From Symsagittifera roscoffensis (lineage: Eukaryota; Xenacoelomorpha; Acoela; Convolutidae), in the NCBI RefSeq assembly GCF_963678635.1, contig NC_087065.1, positions 17,559,623-17,623,622 on the forward strand: a DNA stretch of 64,000 nt, read 5' to 3'. The position numbers were made by a program, and so were the translations under genes. Shown piece by piece: positions 12,001-24,000 of the stretch. How positions within the stretch are numbered: position 1 is the stretch's first letter; each line of letters begins with the position of its first letter. Below the pieces are notes generated by a model. It was not told where the DNA came from. It worked only from the letters and a program-made list of their open reading frames with translations, and did not search any database.

Positions 12001-15000
12001 CCAAGAGAGTCTACTCCAAAAGATTTGTTTCACTTCAAATTTTTGCAACAACTCAATTAACTGGAAAGTTTCTCCGCGTCAAAACAAGTCGAGTCACCCT
12101 GCTTTGCAAATAAAAATCCATGTTTGAAGATGCATTTTTTTGTGTCGTAAATTTGAAAAAAAAACTTCAAACTTTCAATTTAAATTTAGATTATTATAAC
12201 CTTAATTAAAACTTTCGAGCCTATTAAGAACAACGGTCGGCCTTGAGTAGAAGTCTAGATTTCCGGGCATTGAGTCATAGCTCACTTCTTCCTGCATGAT
12301 CGGAAATCCACCGTACCCTCGCTTTTCTCGCTTGAGGGCAAGTTGAGGAGGAACCCGATTACTCTAATGACGATGACAAGGAGAAGGTAGCAGTGATGCA
12401 GTGCTGTGACACCGATGACTGGGGCATCTCAACCACCAGGACATTTCATCGCTTATCACTGTGGGCGAGCTAGAGTTCTGGGAAGGGTGTACAGCTTCAA
12501 AGATGCGTGAAGTTGCAGTCCCCAAAAAGACTGACAGCAGAAGATCGGCAGTGGAGCAACGGGTCTTCAGTGACCTTCAGGGACCAATTGAAGTACTGAG
12601 TATGCATGGTGGACGCTATGCCTTGAGCTTCCTCGACGGCTTCAGTCGGCTGGCTGTGGTCAAGTACCTGGCGAAGAAGAAAGATGCTCTACTGGAGTTC
12701 TAGGAGTTTGTGGCTGAGCATGGAGGACCGAAATGCCCGCGAACTGACAATAGAGGTGAGTATTCGTCAAATGCATTTGGGAGATTTTGCAGAAAGTCCC
12801 TGATGAACCAAAATTTCACTGTGCCCAATACTTCTCAACAGAATGGTGAAGCAGCGCGAGCACTACAATAGAATGATCACCGAGATGAATCGATGTCTGG
12901 TGGTCGAAGCAAAGCTACCGAAGATATTCTGAGGGCGAGTTATGTCGACAGCTGTAAGGGTTCACAACTTTTGTCCTACATCCGGCAATGAGAAGCGCCT
13001 TTCACCGCCAGAAATGAACTATGGGAAACCATCAACGGTGAGCTATTGGTGTGTTCGGTTGTCTGGCGTAATATCTGTATCGAGGCAACAGAAGGAAACT
13101 GGAACCAATGGGCAAGAAAACCAAGTTCATTGGCTACGACGAGGAGAGCATCGCCCACTTGCTGATTGATCTGGAGGCAGGACCCGAGCAAGAAGCGTGA
13201 CGTTCAAGGAGAACATCATTCCAGATGACTTCAAGGTTGACAGTGAGCCATTACAAACACTAGAGCTATCATTCGATGGCTGCCCTAATATTGAGCAACC
13301 AAGCACGACGACAACCAGCAAAGCACGAAGCGCGCCAATTGAGGGTGATACTGCAGATTCAGTGGGGGCTTTTGAAGAGGATGGATACTAAGTCAGTCTT
13401 CCTCAACTCTCCTCTAACAGAAACATTCTACATCGAGCAGCCAGAGGGGTTCAGCAGCGGAGAAAGCCAAGTCGGCTGCAATGAAGTCTCTATTGGCTGC
13501 GGCAGGCAAATAGACACTGATACCAGACGCTGAGCACTTTCTTACTTGATAAAACGTTTACTAGAAGCAGCAACGACTTTTGTTTTTTCACGATTAGGGG
13601 AACAAATGATGCAATGATTTGTGTGCTAATTTGAGCAGATGACATTATCAATGATTGCAGATGTCAAGACGAATTTGAATAAATGAGGAGCCGTTTCTCC
13701 GGTCGATTGAAGATGGATGGTAGAGGCTCAGTGTCCTGGCTTCTCGAAATGCAGATCAAGCAGTCACCTGGGACAGGAACAGTGAATCAGTTACGTTACA
13801 TGGACGAATGCTAGGATAGTTTCGGCCTAGCTGACTGTAAAACAGTGGGCGAACCACCAGATATCAGGGCACGACTGTCGAAAAAGGCCTGCCCTCATTC
13901 TCCAAGAACGGGCGAGTTGCGTCAGAGAAGCTAGGATATCAGGTCTTGTTTGTTCAGCTATGTAAAATAATGAGCTCACAATGCCTCTGTAATCCAACAG
14001 AGGCATTTTGAGCTCAATTTTTCGCATAGCTAAACAAACAAGACCTGGTATCTTAGCTTCTGTGGCGCAACTCCTCCGTTCTTGGAGAATCCTCGAAGGA
14101 TGCCTGGCGGGCTACTAAAAGGGTTCTTTATTACCTGAAGGGGAGTGTTTCCACCTGTGTTCGGTCTGTGGTGGGTCGGTCGAGTATATCGTCGGTCTGT
14201 AGATTGGCTGTATGTATCTCGATTGAGAACACGATTGTTCAATATATATATATTTTTCCTTCAATAATTATCGAAAATCATTAAGAGGAAACAACGGAAT
14301 AATATCTGTTTCGGAACAAAATTATCAAGTTTTAAACGAAATCGAAATCGAAAGCGACTTTATTGTTACTACTTTTGCCAATAAGTGGCGATTTTCACGC
14401 TTGCCAGAAGTTAGAAGTCAATTCTGGCCAAAGTCTAATTAGGTTCATGTCCAGAACATCATTTAAAACAAGTTTGACTTAGGATTTTTTTTATCCGGTT
14501 CAAATCAAGTGTATTCCAAGTTTTTTAGTAGTAAAATACTTGGAATGACCGGGATTTGAACCGGCGACCTTTCGGTTTCAGGTCAAGTACGTTACCGCTA
14601 CACTAGCTGGTCTTGATATGCTTTCATTTTAGTTTCAATCTTAAACATCCTCGGGCCCCAACGGAGCGAGAACTGGGGCGAGTTTAACAAGAGGTCGGGT
14701 TAAATCCCTTGTTGCGGCTTTAAGGAGTGCGGAACGAGCGGTAGCGTCTTTGCCATAGTTAAGCGTTTTAACGCGAGCGAGAGGGTAGTAACCACGCGGG
14801 CTACTATCCTCGACGATCCAAACAAGATCTCCGGCTTTGAGTTCTTGTTCGGTAGGTCTGTGCCATTTACGGCGTTTGTTGAGAGTCGGAACGTACTCGC
14901 GTAGCCATCTAGTCCAGATGGCGTTAGCGTATCCTTGTGCGCGAAGATAACGCTTTCGATGATCGAAATGTTCGTCCGTCGCAATCGACGGGAAACTAAC

Positions 15001-18000
15001 TGAGCGCTGGCCTATCAAGAAGTGATTTGGCGTTAAGCCTCAATCTCATTCGCGTCACTGCTTACCGCTGTAAGTGGACGCGCATTGAGGGACTGTTCCA
15101 CCAGACAAAATGTGGTCTGGAGTACCTCGTCGGTTAATTTACGGGGTGTGAGGATGGAGTAGAAAACTCTCTTGCAACTACGTACAAGACATTCCCAAGA
15201 GGCACCATGATGTGGTGAAGGTGGTAGGTTATACTTCCATTCGATGCCTTTGTGGACAAGGAGAGCGGGCGCAAGATCATTCCATGCTCGAGTACACAGA
15301 AGAAGCTCTTTCTCTGCACCGACAACGTTTGTACCATTATCGGACCAAATTTTCGATGGAGTTCCTCGTCTAGCGATGAATCGTTCTACTCTCATGACAC
15401 AGGAGCTTGAATCCATTGATGGTACGACTTCAATATGGATGGCTCTAGTGGTCAAACAAGTGAACAAAAACGCCCAACGTTTCTCCGAACTCCTACGGAT
15501 TGATACGTGAAAGGGTCCGAAGTAATCGACTCCGCAATTGTTGAAGAGCGCTTGGCGGTATCCAAGACGCTCAATTGGCAGATCAGACAGGAAAGGGGTG
15601 ATGGTTTTCAACTTTCGCTTTCGGCAGTTTTTACAATTAAGTTCAATGTTACGGAGCAATGATCTTAATTTTAAGATTGCATATTCTATCTGGATGACAG
15701 ATTGTAGGTAGTCAATTGACTGATGCTCATGTTTGTTGTGTTGATGAGCCACAAACAATTTGACTAATGGATGACGGCCATCAAGTATGATGGGATATTT
15801 ATTTTTAAATTCGAGTTCAGAGAGACGATTAATGCGTCCTGTGGATCTAAGAAGTCCATCGGGGTCAATGAATGGGGAGAGAGTTGCAATAGGATTTACA
15901 TTCTTAACATATTTCTCAGAACTCAATAATTTGAACTCTGAGGGGAACGCTTCTTTTTGAGAAAGAAGAAACAACATTCATTGAGAATTATCTATCTCAG
16001 ACGGTTTAACGATATAAGCGATTGTTCCACGGAAATGATTAATTTTAGGATTTAATCGGAGGATGAATGCTACTACGCGCAATAATTTGAGAAACGAGCT
16101 GTAACGTTTCCACTTAATGACGGGTTCAGGGACTGACGGATTGATTACAAAATTAATGGCAGTGTCGATGACATCATCGATAGGACCTTTTAATTTTATT
16201 TTTGTAATCGCATCGACATTTGGTCGAAAGGGCCAATCACTGGTTCTGAGGAAGCTGGGACCTTGAGTCCAGCTGCTGTCCTTCAAGGCTTCAGCGGCAA
16301 TACCTCGAGTACCAGTATCAGCTGGGTTGTTTTCAGTATCTACGTGATACCATTCGTCGACAGTGGTAACTTCCAGTATTTCGCCTACTCGATTAGCGAC
16401 GAATACTGGCTGCTTTGCAGTCGAATGGAGCCATTGTAGCATAGTGGTGCTGTCAGTCCACATAAGACATCATTTATAGGGATCGAAAGTGCTTTCATGA
16501 TATCTATTTTGAGGCGTGTAGCAAGCAAAGAAGCTTGCAGCTCTAATTTTGGGATGGAAATAGCCTTCATTGGTGCTACGCGGGCTTTACCCAAAATGAA
16601 GGCGAGTTTTGTCTCATGTGTATCAATAATGCGCGCACGGAGAAATCCAACTGCACAGAAGACTTCCTGTGAACTATCACCAAACATATGGAGTTCAATT
16701 TTGTCAACTGCGGATGGAAAGTAGCATCTCGGTATGATCAGTTGACCCAGGATGGGTAGACCAGACCGCCATTCGAAGAATTTGGCATTCAAGTCCAAAG
16801 GAAGTGGGTTATCCGATTGTTGACCACTGATTCTCCAAATCTCTTTAAGAAGTAGTCGGGCTCTGACAGTGTACGGAGCGACTAACCCAATAGGGTCGAA
16901 AACTGAAGAGACAAAACTTAGAACTGTACGTTGGGTAACAGTATCCTTCAGTTCTCTGCTTACACCTCGACTAACTACCAATGTATCGAGAACGTGATCC
17001 CATTTCAAATCTAGAACATGCGATTCTTGACCTTCACTACTTAGAATCTCCTTAACTTGAGTTAAATTGTCGCTTGACGTACATAACTCTTTCTGAATCT
17101 CTTTGACATTGCTCACGAATTTTGTCAACTTAAATCCTCCTAACTTAAGTTGTTCTACAAGGTCCTTACTAAATTTTAATGCCTGTTCAGGTTCGGGAAA
17201 CGAATCAAGATAATCGTCCATATAGAATTTTTGCATCACGGCTGACGCTGCGTCGGGGAACAAGACTTGATTGTCGCGAGCTGTCTTTTGAAGAGCGAAA
17301 TTAGCACATGTGGGCGAGTCGCGAGCTCCGAAAAAGTGTCGCGTGTATTGATACGTTACCACATCGGTTGTGGGATCCTCCCGCCACAAAAAACGAAGTG
17401 ACAGTTGGTCGTTTGGGAGAACAACAACCTGAAGGAACATGCCTTCAATATCAGCTGATACTGCATGTTGATTTTGACGGAATCTCATTAGGACGGCCAG
17501 CAGATTCTGAAGCAAATCTGGGCCAACCAAAAGAGCTTTATTAAGTGACGATCCATGAAATTTGGCTGCACCATTTAGGACGCGGCGGACTTTTCCGGGT
17601 TTATTTGGATTAATCACGGGGTGATGAGGAAGATTCCATTCCCTAGCGGAATGATTTGTGCAGTCATGTGTATTCACTTTGATGACGTAACCTTTGTCAA
17701 AATCTTCTTGAATGTTTTTTGCGTATAAAGCCCTGAGGTTTGTGTCTTTGTCTAAACGTTTTTCCATAGATTTAAATTGTGCTAAGGCGGAGTAGTAGTT
17801 GTTGAGCAACTGTGAGTGGTCTTCGGCCCAAAGCATCCCAACGGCGTATCTATCACCACCATATATAGTTGATGCTTCTAAATTTTTATTCGCCCTTTTA
17901 TCGTCTGACGATCGGGCATCTACTTGTTTATACGTACCGTTTGATTCAAGTTCGTACCAAGATTTTACATGCTCTACCAAACTTACATCTTCGATGTTAC

Positions 18001-21000
18001 AATGCAAGCATGTTGAGATCAGGCCGGTGGAGGCAGGGAATGGACCACTTAAGACCCATCCAATTGGGAGGCGAACGGCAAAAGGTGATTTTTGACTTTT
18101 ATCCTGGCAGTATTCCAGAGGACTAATGTACTTATAAACATCTTGACCTAAAATCATTTCGACATCAGCGTACCGAAATTCGACTGAATCAATTGGTTCC
18201 AAGTGAGAGTATTTCTCTTGCAACCTACGAACGGTAATTATATCTGAACCTATGCAAATGTTGTTTTTTACATATGCACAAACGGTGAATGAAATATCTG
18301 GATCAAATTTAGAAGAAACGTTCAAATCAACTTGTTCTGAACTAATATCTTCGGAACAATTGGCGCCATTGACAGTCAAATCAATTTTCCTACCTGTCAG
18401 ATTGAGTCTGCGAGCGAGTTCAGGTGAAATACAAGAGTGACTGCAAGCTGTGCCACATAACACAAGTGCGGTGGTTTCAGAGTCATTTGATGATAATGTG
18501 AGATTTATAAGTGGCATCAGTCCTTTTAGATTCATAAGGGATGTCCCACAAGTATTGTTTTGCGTCGTGGGTCTAAATGGAATTTGAACTGCGGGATTGG
18601 CTGCAGTTGTGTGCGGTGCATAATCAGATTGGTTATTTGTAGGGAAAACGCGTAGGGAAAACATTATGAGTGCTCTTGCACTGTGGCTTAGGACAAGTTT
18701 TGGGCTTGGGACATTTCCTAAACATGTGATTTCCTTGAAAACAAGTAAAGCAAAGCTTATTTTCAGCGCAAAATTTAGCACGCTGTGTTGGAGTTTTTTC
18801 TTTAAAAACGCTACATTTAAAAATTGAACGCGTGCCTTTACAAACTAAACATGGACTATATTGAATATTAGCGTCAAACTTAGCTTGCGAGTTTGCGGCA
18901 AACATTTTAACATTGGTTTTTGTCCGAACCGAATTATCCTGATTTCTATTGTAATTTGATGAAGGACGCATACGTTCATGCGCTTCAGCTTTATCATCCA
19001 GCCAATGATTGAAATCAATTAAAGACGGAGCATACAAACTCCGTTTTACGGTGTGGAACGACCAGGACTCTTTCATATTAGGTGGGAGCTTCTCTATTGC
19101 TTTATCGAGAAGTATTGCACTTTCAAGGTCTGCGTTGTAATGTAAAGATTTGAACACTCCAACTATGCTTGCTATCATGGATGCAAAATTTATGATGCTG
19201 TCGGAACTATGCATCTTAACGGGCGGTGAATTATAAAGTTTGTCCAGATATGCACGTATTATTATTTGAGGTTGGCCAAATTTTCTCTCAAGTTTCATGA
19301 GAGCATCTTTGTACATCGTACCACTATAGGCAAACTCAGCTATAGCAGTCTCAGCTTTATCTTTGACTAATGTTTTAAGGTAGTGCAGCTTAACATCATC
19401 TGACAAGTTTTGAGAAACCACAGCACTTCGGAATTTTCCAATCCATTCGAACCACTGAAGTGGACAGCCACCGTATTTCCTAAGGTTCCACGGTGGTAAT
19501 GGATCCTTACGGTTGAAAGTTACTATTTGCTTTAAATCTTCAAGGGTTACTGCATTAGGTGGTGGTTGAACTGAAGTTGAAGCGAAATTGTGTGGCTGAG
19601 GAACAAATGATGTCGCATAAGCTAAGGCACTATGTGGATAGCTGGGGACTTGAGACAACTGCTGTGTTGACACTTGCGCTTGGTTATTGTAAAACACTGT
19701 CCCTCCAACAGACCGCGGGTATTGTGAAAGTGGTGGTTGCACTATTGGTGTGACAGTTTGAACGGTATTTAACGCCTGGGGTACTGTAGAATCTGATGCG
19801 GTAAATTGCGCGGTGGTTGGAGGTGCCATTCTCCAGGTATTCATATTGGGTATATAATGTGGATTGTTGAAGGATGGTTGATTTGTTGAAACACGAGTTG
19901 AGTTATTAATACTCGCTGGTGGAGCAGTAATAGGAATCAGGTTCACCGGCTGGGTTGCCGTATTGACTATTGTATTAATTGGGACAGAAGCATGTAAAGT
20001 GGGACCATTGCTGCTGGCATACGTGGAATGAAAGGAAGCGGGGGCGAGGATGGGGGCGGGGTGGTGGCGGCGGCGGTGGGAGAGGTTGAGAAGGAATCTT
20101 CAAATTATGAACGGTAGATGATACCACCGATTGTAATGGTAGGCAAACGCTTGGGTTGCTACTGGATGGAAAAAGGTGGACGTTTATTAGATCAACCGTG
20201 CTTGGTGGTAGAGACAAAGAAACCAAATTGGTGATGCCCGGAGGTTGAGGTTCCTCTTGTCGGGGAACAATGGTTATAGTTGATGCAAGTTCCGACGAAT
20301 GTGTATCGAGTGCTTCATCTACCCAATCTTTTGTTCGGGTTTCAGCGACAACTTGTTGTGTTCTACTCGAAGGCAAAGCGGTTGTATTGATGCCAGTATC
20401 AATGTCCGAATTATCATCCATTAACTCTGTTTCAACTATTTTGGCCTCATTGAGCTTTCGTTTGTTCTCCTCAACAAGTGTCTCAAGAGCCAATTCGTTT
20501 TCTTTTTCTTTTAGGCGGATACCTGTTTCATTTTGTCGTTCGATTTCAAGACGTCGCAATTTTGCTATTTCGAGTTCGCGTTTGCGCTGACTGGAAGTCA
20601 TTGAAGACGCTCTAGAGTGCAGGGAACTATACCGGGTGGACCGGCTGACAGTTGAAGCAGCTCGCGATGCTTGCGGGTCAGCATCTCCAGTCTCTGGAAA
20701 CAAAGTTTTCGCCATTTCCAAGTGCTTAATTGACAATTCCAGCATTTCATCTCGAGCGCAAGTAATGCTGATCAACCAAGTGTCAAGATCAGCGAGAGCA
20801 CTGCTAGGTTCTAGTGTTTTTTGAGCAAGAATGCGAAGGTCGTCGTTTTTCCTTATTGCGTTTTCTATTGCTATTTGGCACTGCTGGATAGACCTTTCAA
20901 CTTTGACTGTCCTTACCTTTGCTAAGAGTGAGTCTTTCAAATCTGAATAGAGCCTATAAAATTCTTCTTCATATTTCCTACCTCCGTCAAAACATCTAGA

Positions 21001-24000
21001 CAGCTTCTGAGCTTGCTTATCTGTCATGACTTAGCTTTAAATAAAGGAAAAGCGGGCGGTTGTGAACTATCGAAAAAAGGGGATTAAAAAGTCAAGTGTG
21101 ATGTCACTCTTCACACCTGCTCAAAAAAACCGGAGTTGCAATAAAGATCGTCACACTTTACTTTACAAACGGGGGTGGGGAAGTTCACCTTTACGATTTA
21201 GAGCGAGCGGAAATAAAAAAAAAAGGAAAACAGTAATTTAGAATTAAATTACAAATTGAAATACATTGACACTACAAAGACTATCAAAAGTTCTTTGCTG
21301 CAGATTCGACAGCTAGGCGGCGGTTGCGTTCGGCACGACGCTTTTTTTGAGAGGGTCGCTTTTTTTGTTCTTTATTTTTCTTAAGTTTGCCGTATTACTT
21401 CGGACTATCGAGAAAGACTTTAGTCCAAGGTAAGTTTCTTGGTGAATTTGGAAGTACTGACGGAGTAAGCGAGTGTCTTTCTGCTTACGCTTAGAGATTA
21501 AGTCGCCAGTCACGCTTAAAATTAAAATGCCCGTTGAGCTAAGCAAATTGTAGATATTAGGAGTTTCGACTCGTTGACAATATACAATTGCAGCAATATT
21601 TTTTTTGTAATAAAGCAGAATGTTGCGCAGTTCGAACTCCGTGAGTGCTGTATCAATGTTACTATTGTGCTTGCTAATTGAATTGTTGATCAGGTCGTGC
21701 CAGATTATTATATCATTTCTATGGGCTAATTCGCCGTCTAAAAAAGTTTGGGCACGTTTTGATTGGTACTTGTGGTTGAGACTTAAACCACCAAGGGCAT
21801 AACAGTATTGCGATATACGGTTTTGCTCGGCTATACGTAGCGTTTTATGAGCACGAGAGAGCGAGCTAGCGGCTAAAATATACATTTACGACGGCATTCG
21901 GCACGATAAAAAAAATCTGGGGGGAAATCAAGTCAACCGGATTTTGAGAATCTCACACCTGCTCAGAAACAACCGGAGTTGCAAAAACTCAAAGGGATTG
22001 ACTTGATATAGTGCTAAGGTGTCTGTACACTGCGTAATTTTGCAGTGCTTACGTTTGCCGGGCTGTTTTTTTTCAACAAATGACAACATTTTTTTTTCGA
22101 ATTTTTTTTTTCTTATCGTCTACGTCAGTTTGGTACCGAAATTAGACGATTTGGGGTCGATTTCAGATTTTTCAATTTTTTGCGAAAATTTTCTCAAACA
22201 TTTTCACAAAAATTTTCTTTCTAACGGGTCGGAACGGTGGGTTCGGGTTTGAGTTATCGACTAGCAAATGAAACCAAAATTTTAACTTTTAGTCAAATTT
22301 TTTCGATTTTCGTTTTTTTTTTTGGATTTCGGATTTTCTGGGTGGGGTATTCGGGTTAGACTATTGGCAAAAGCACGGTAAACATAATGAAATCAAAATT
22401 TTAGCACACTGAATGGATTTGATGGGTCACAATAAAAAACTTTAAAGGATCGTAAAACAATTATAGCTCTGGTTTATGAAGAAACTAAACTGAAAAGTTA
22501 CGTCTTACAATAGTTTTTTTTGTCAATTTCGGCCATCAAAAAGGGTTGGGGAGATTCCTGTCTCACTTGCAGGTAGATGTCTGCATACACCTTCGTGAAA
22601 TTGCACAATCACCTTTCACTGAGGTACTTCTCACTCACAAAAAACTGAGTCGTCAAGGGTTTCGTCTGGTTTGTCGTCTGGTTGGCTGTATGTACCTCGA
22701 TTGAAAACACGATTGTTCAATATATATATTTTTCCTTCAATAATTATCGAAAATCATTAAGAGGAAACAACGGAATAATATCTGTTTCCGAACAAAATTA
22801 TCAAGTTTTAAACGAAATCGAAATCGAAAGCGACTTTATTGTCACTACTTTTGCCAATTAGTGGCGATTTTTACGCTTGCCAGAAGTTAGAAGTCAATTC
22901 TGGCCAAAGTCTAATTAAGTTCATGTCCAGAACACCATTTAAAAACAAGTTTGACTTAGGAATAATTTTTATCCGGTTCAATTCAAGTGTATTCCAAGTT
23001 TTTTAGTAGTAAAATACTTGGAATGACCGGGATTCGAACCGGCGACCTTTCGGTTTCAGGTCAAGTACGTTACCGCTAGACTAGCTGGTCTTGATATGCT
23101 TTCATTTTAGTTTCAATCTTGAACAGGGAGCAAAGATCTGAAGCTGTGTTACACCAAAAACGCAGATGGTGTGAAACTCTATGGATTCGCAGATGCTGAC
23201 TGGGTTGGAGATCTGGACGATAGAAGGTACAACATATGGCTACAGCTTTCTTTTGCAGAAGACAGGGGCAGGAATTAGTTGGAGCACCTTGTCCTACTGA
23301 AACCCTGGAAGCTGACTTGTTGACGAACGCCTGAGTCAGGCTAAAGTGGACCAGCACCGTCGAAACTTGATGGGTTGCAGCCTGACATTGCATAAAGCCA
23401 TTTTAGCATGAGTTGGGTGTTGAGGTCAGACCATCTCAAGGTCAGACAGATTAGCGAATCAGTTTGGATGTCAAAATTGAATAAAGTAGTCAAAATTGAT
23501 CCAGCTCAGACAAGATCAACTAGTGATCACAAACTATTTAATTGGTTGTTAACTAGTTTACTGGTATTTCTGTGGTGCTTAGTCTGTCATGTCAATTATG
23601 ATCATTTTCTGATTTTATTCTTCAACAATTGCTACATCTTCTCAATACTCAGTTCAAACCTCAAATTCTATCTCAATCGCTCACCCCATAACCCTGAATT
23701 TTAGTTTCTCTGACTCTGAATATCAACATTAGGAATGTATGTGACCTTTCGAAATGACAATTTTTTCTTTCAATTTACAATGGCCAACTTAATATACAAA
23801 CTCAAACATACGTATCTTTCTCACATGGTGCTTCACACAGAGAGGTCAGCCCTTTGTCTCGCTACTCGATCAATAAGAACGAATAGTTGAGATTGCACGT
23901 AATCTCGCTCTAACTTAAAAACTAGACACTTCATTTGCACAAATGTGCAATTTCAATACATTGTTTTTGGAGTCACAACAGCTTCTCAAGCTCCATTAAT

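Larger units (their letters stand above)
14146..23125 (-). mobile_element. BEL/Pao LTR retrotransposon, broken but fairly young
   Basis: Runs on the minus strand: 5' LTR at right, extra ORF, gag, protease-reverse transcriptase-RNase H, integrase, 3' LTR at left. Its ends are TG and CA. The target duplication GGGAG (14,141-14,145 and 23,126-23,130) lies in copia sequence. The RT region shows YMDDYLDSF and the adjoining stretch VRARLLLKEIWRISGQQ, both characteristic of BEL/Pao. Shared LTR sequence is about 96% identical by eye (about 18 differences over 443 bp), so the insertion is fairly recent. About five breaks divide the coding region. Confidence 0.92.
12360..23728 (+). mobile_element. Ty1/copia element, decayed, interrupted by a BEL/Pao element
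   Basis: Left part (about 12,360-14,145): integrase-like matches (GHLNHQD; TDNRGEYSSNAFG; TPQQNGEAAR-like) and reverse transcriptase matches (FLNSPLTETFYIEQPEGF). Right part (23,131-23,417): the RNase H region (GFADADWVGDLDDRR) and the protein's C terminus. A 3' LTR follows. The BEL/Pao element at 14,146-23,125 splits it with a 5-bp target duplication. Broken in more than ten places; part of the interior is lost and no 5' LTR is seen. Old. Confidence 0.82.

Noticed and set aside
14030-14242. Minus-strand ORF over the left LTR edge
   Set aside because: It covers the copia hairpin and LTR and has no protein signature.
14541-14612. Functional host tRNA gene
   Set aside because: Acceptor arms do not pair and the T stem is imperfect. 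It sits at the same place in both LTRs.
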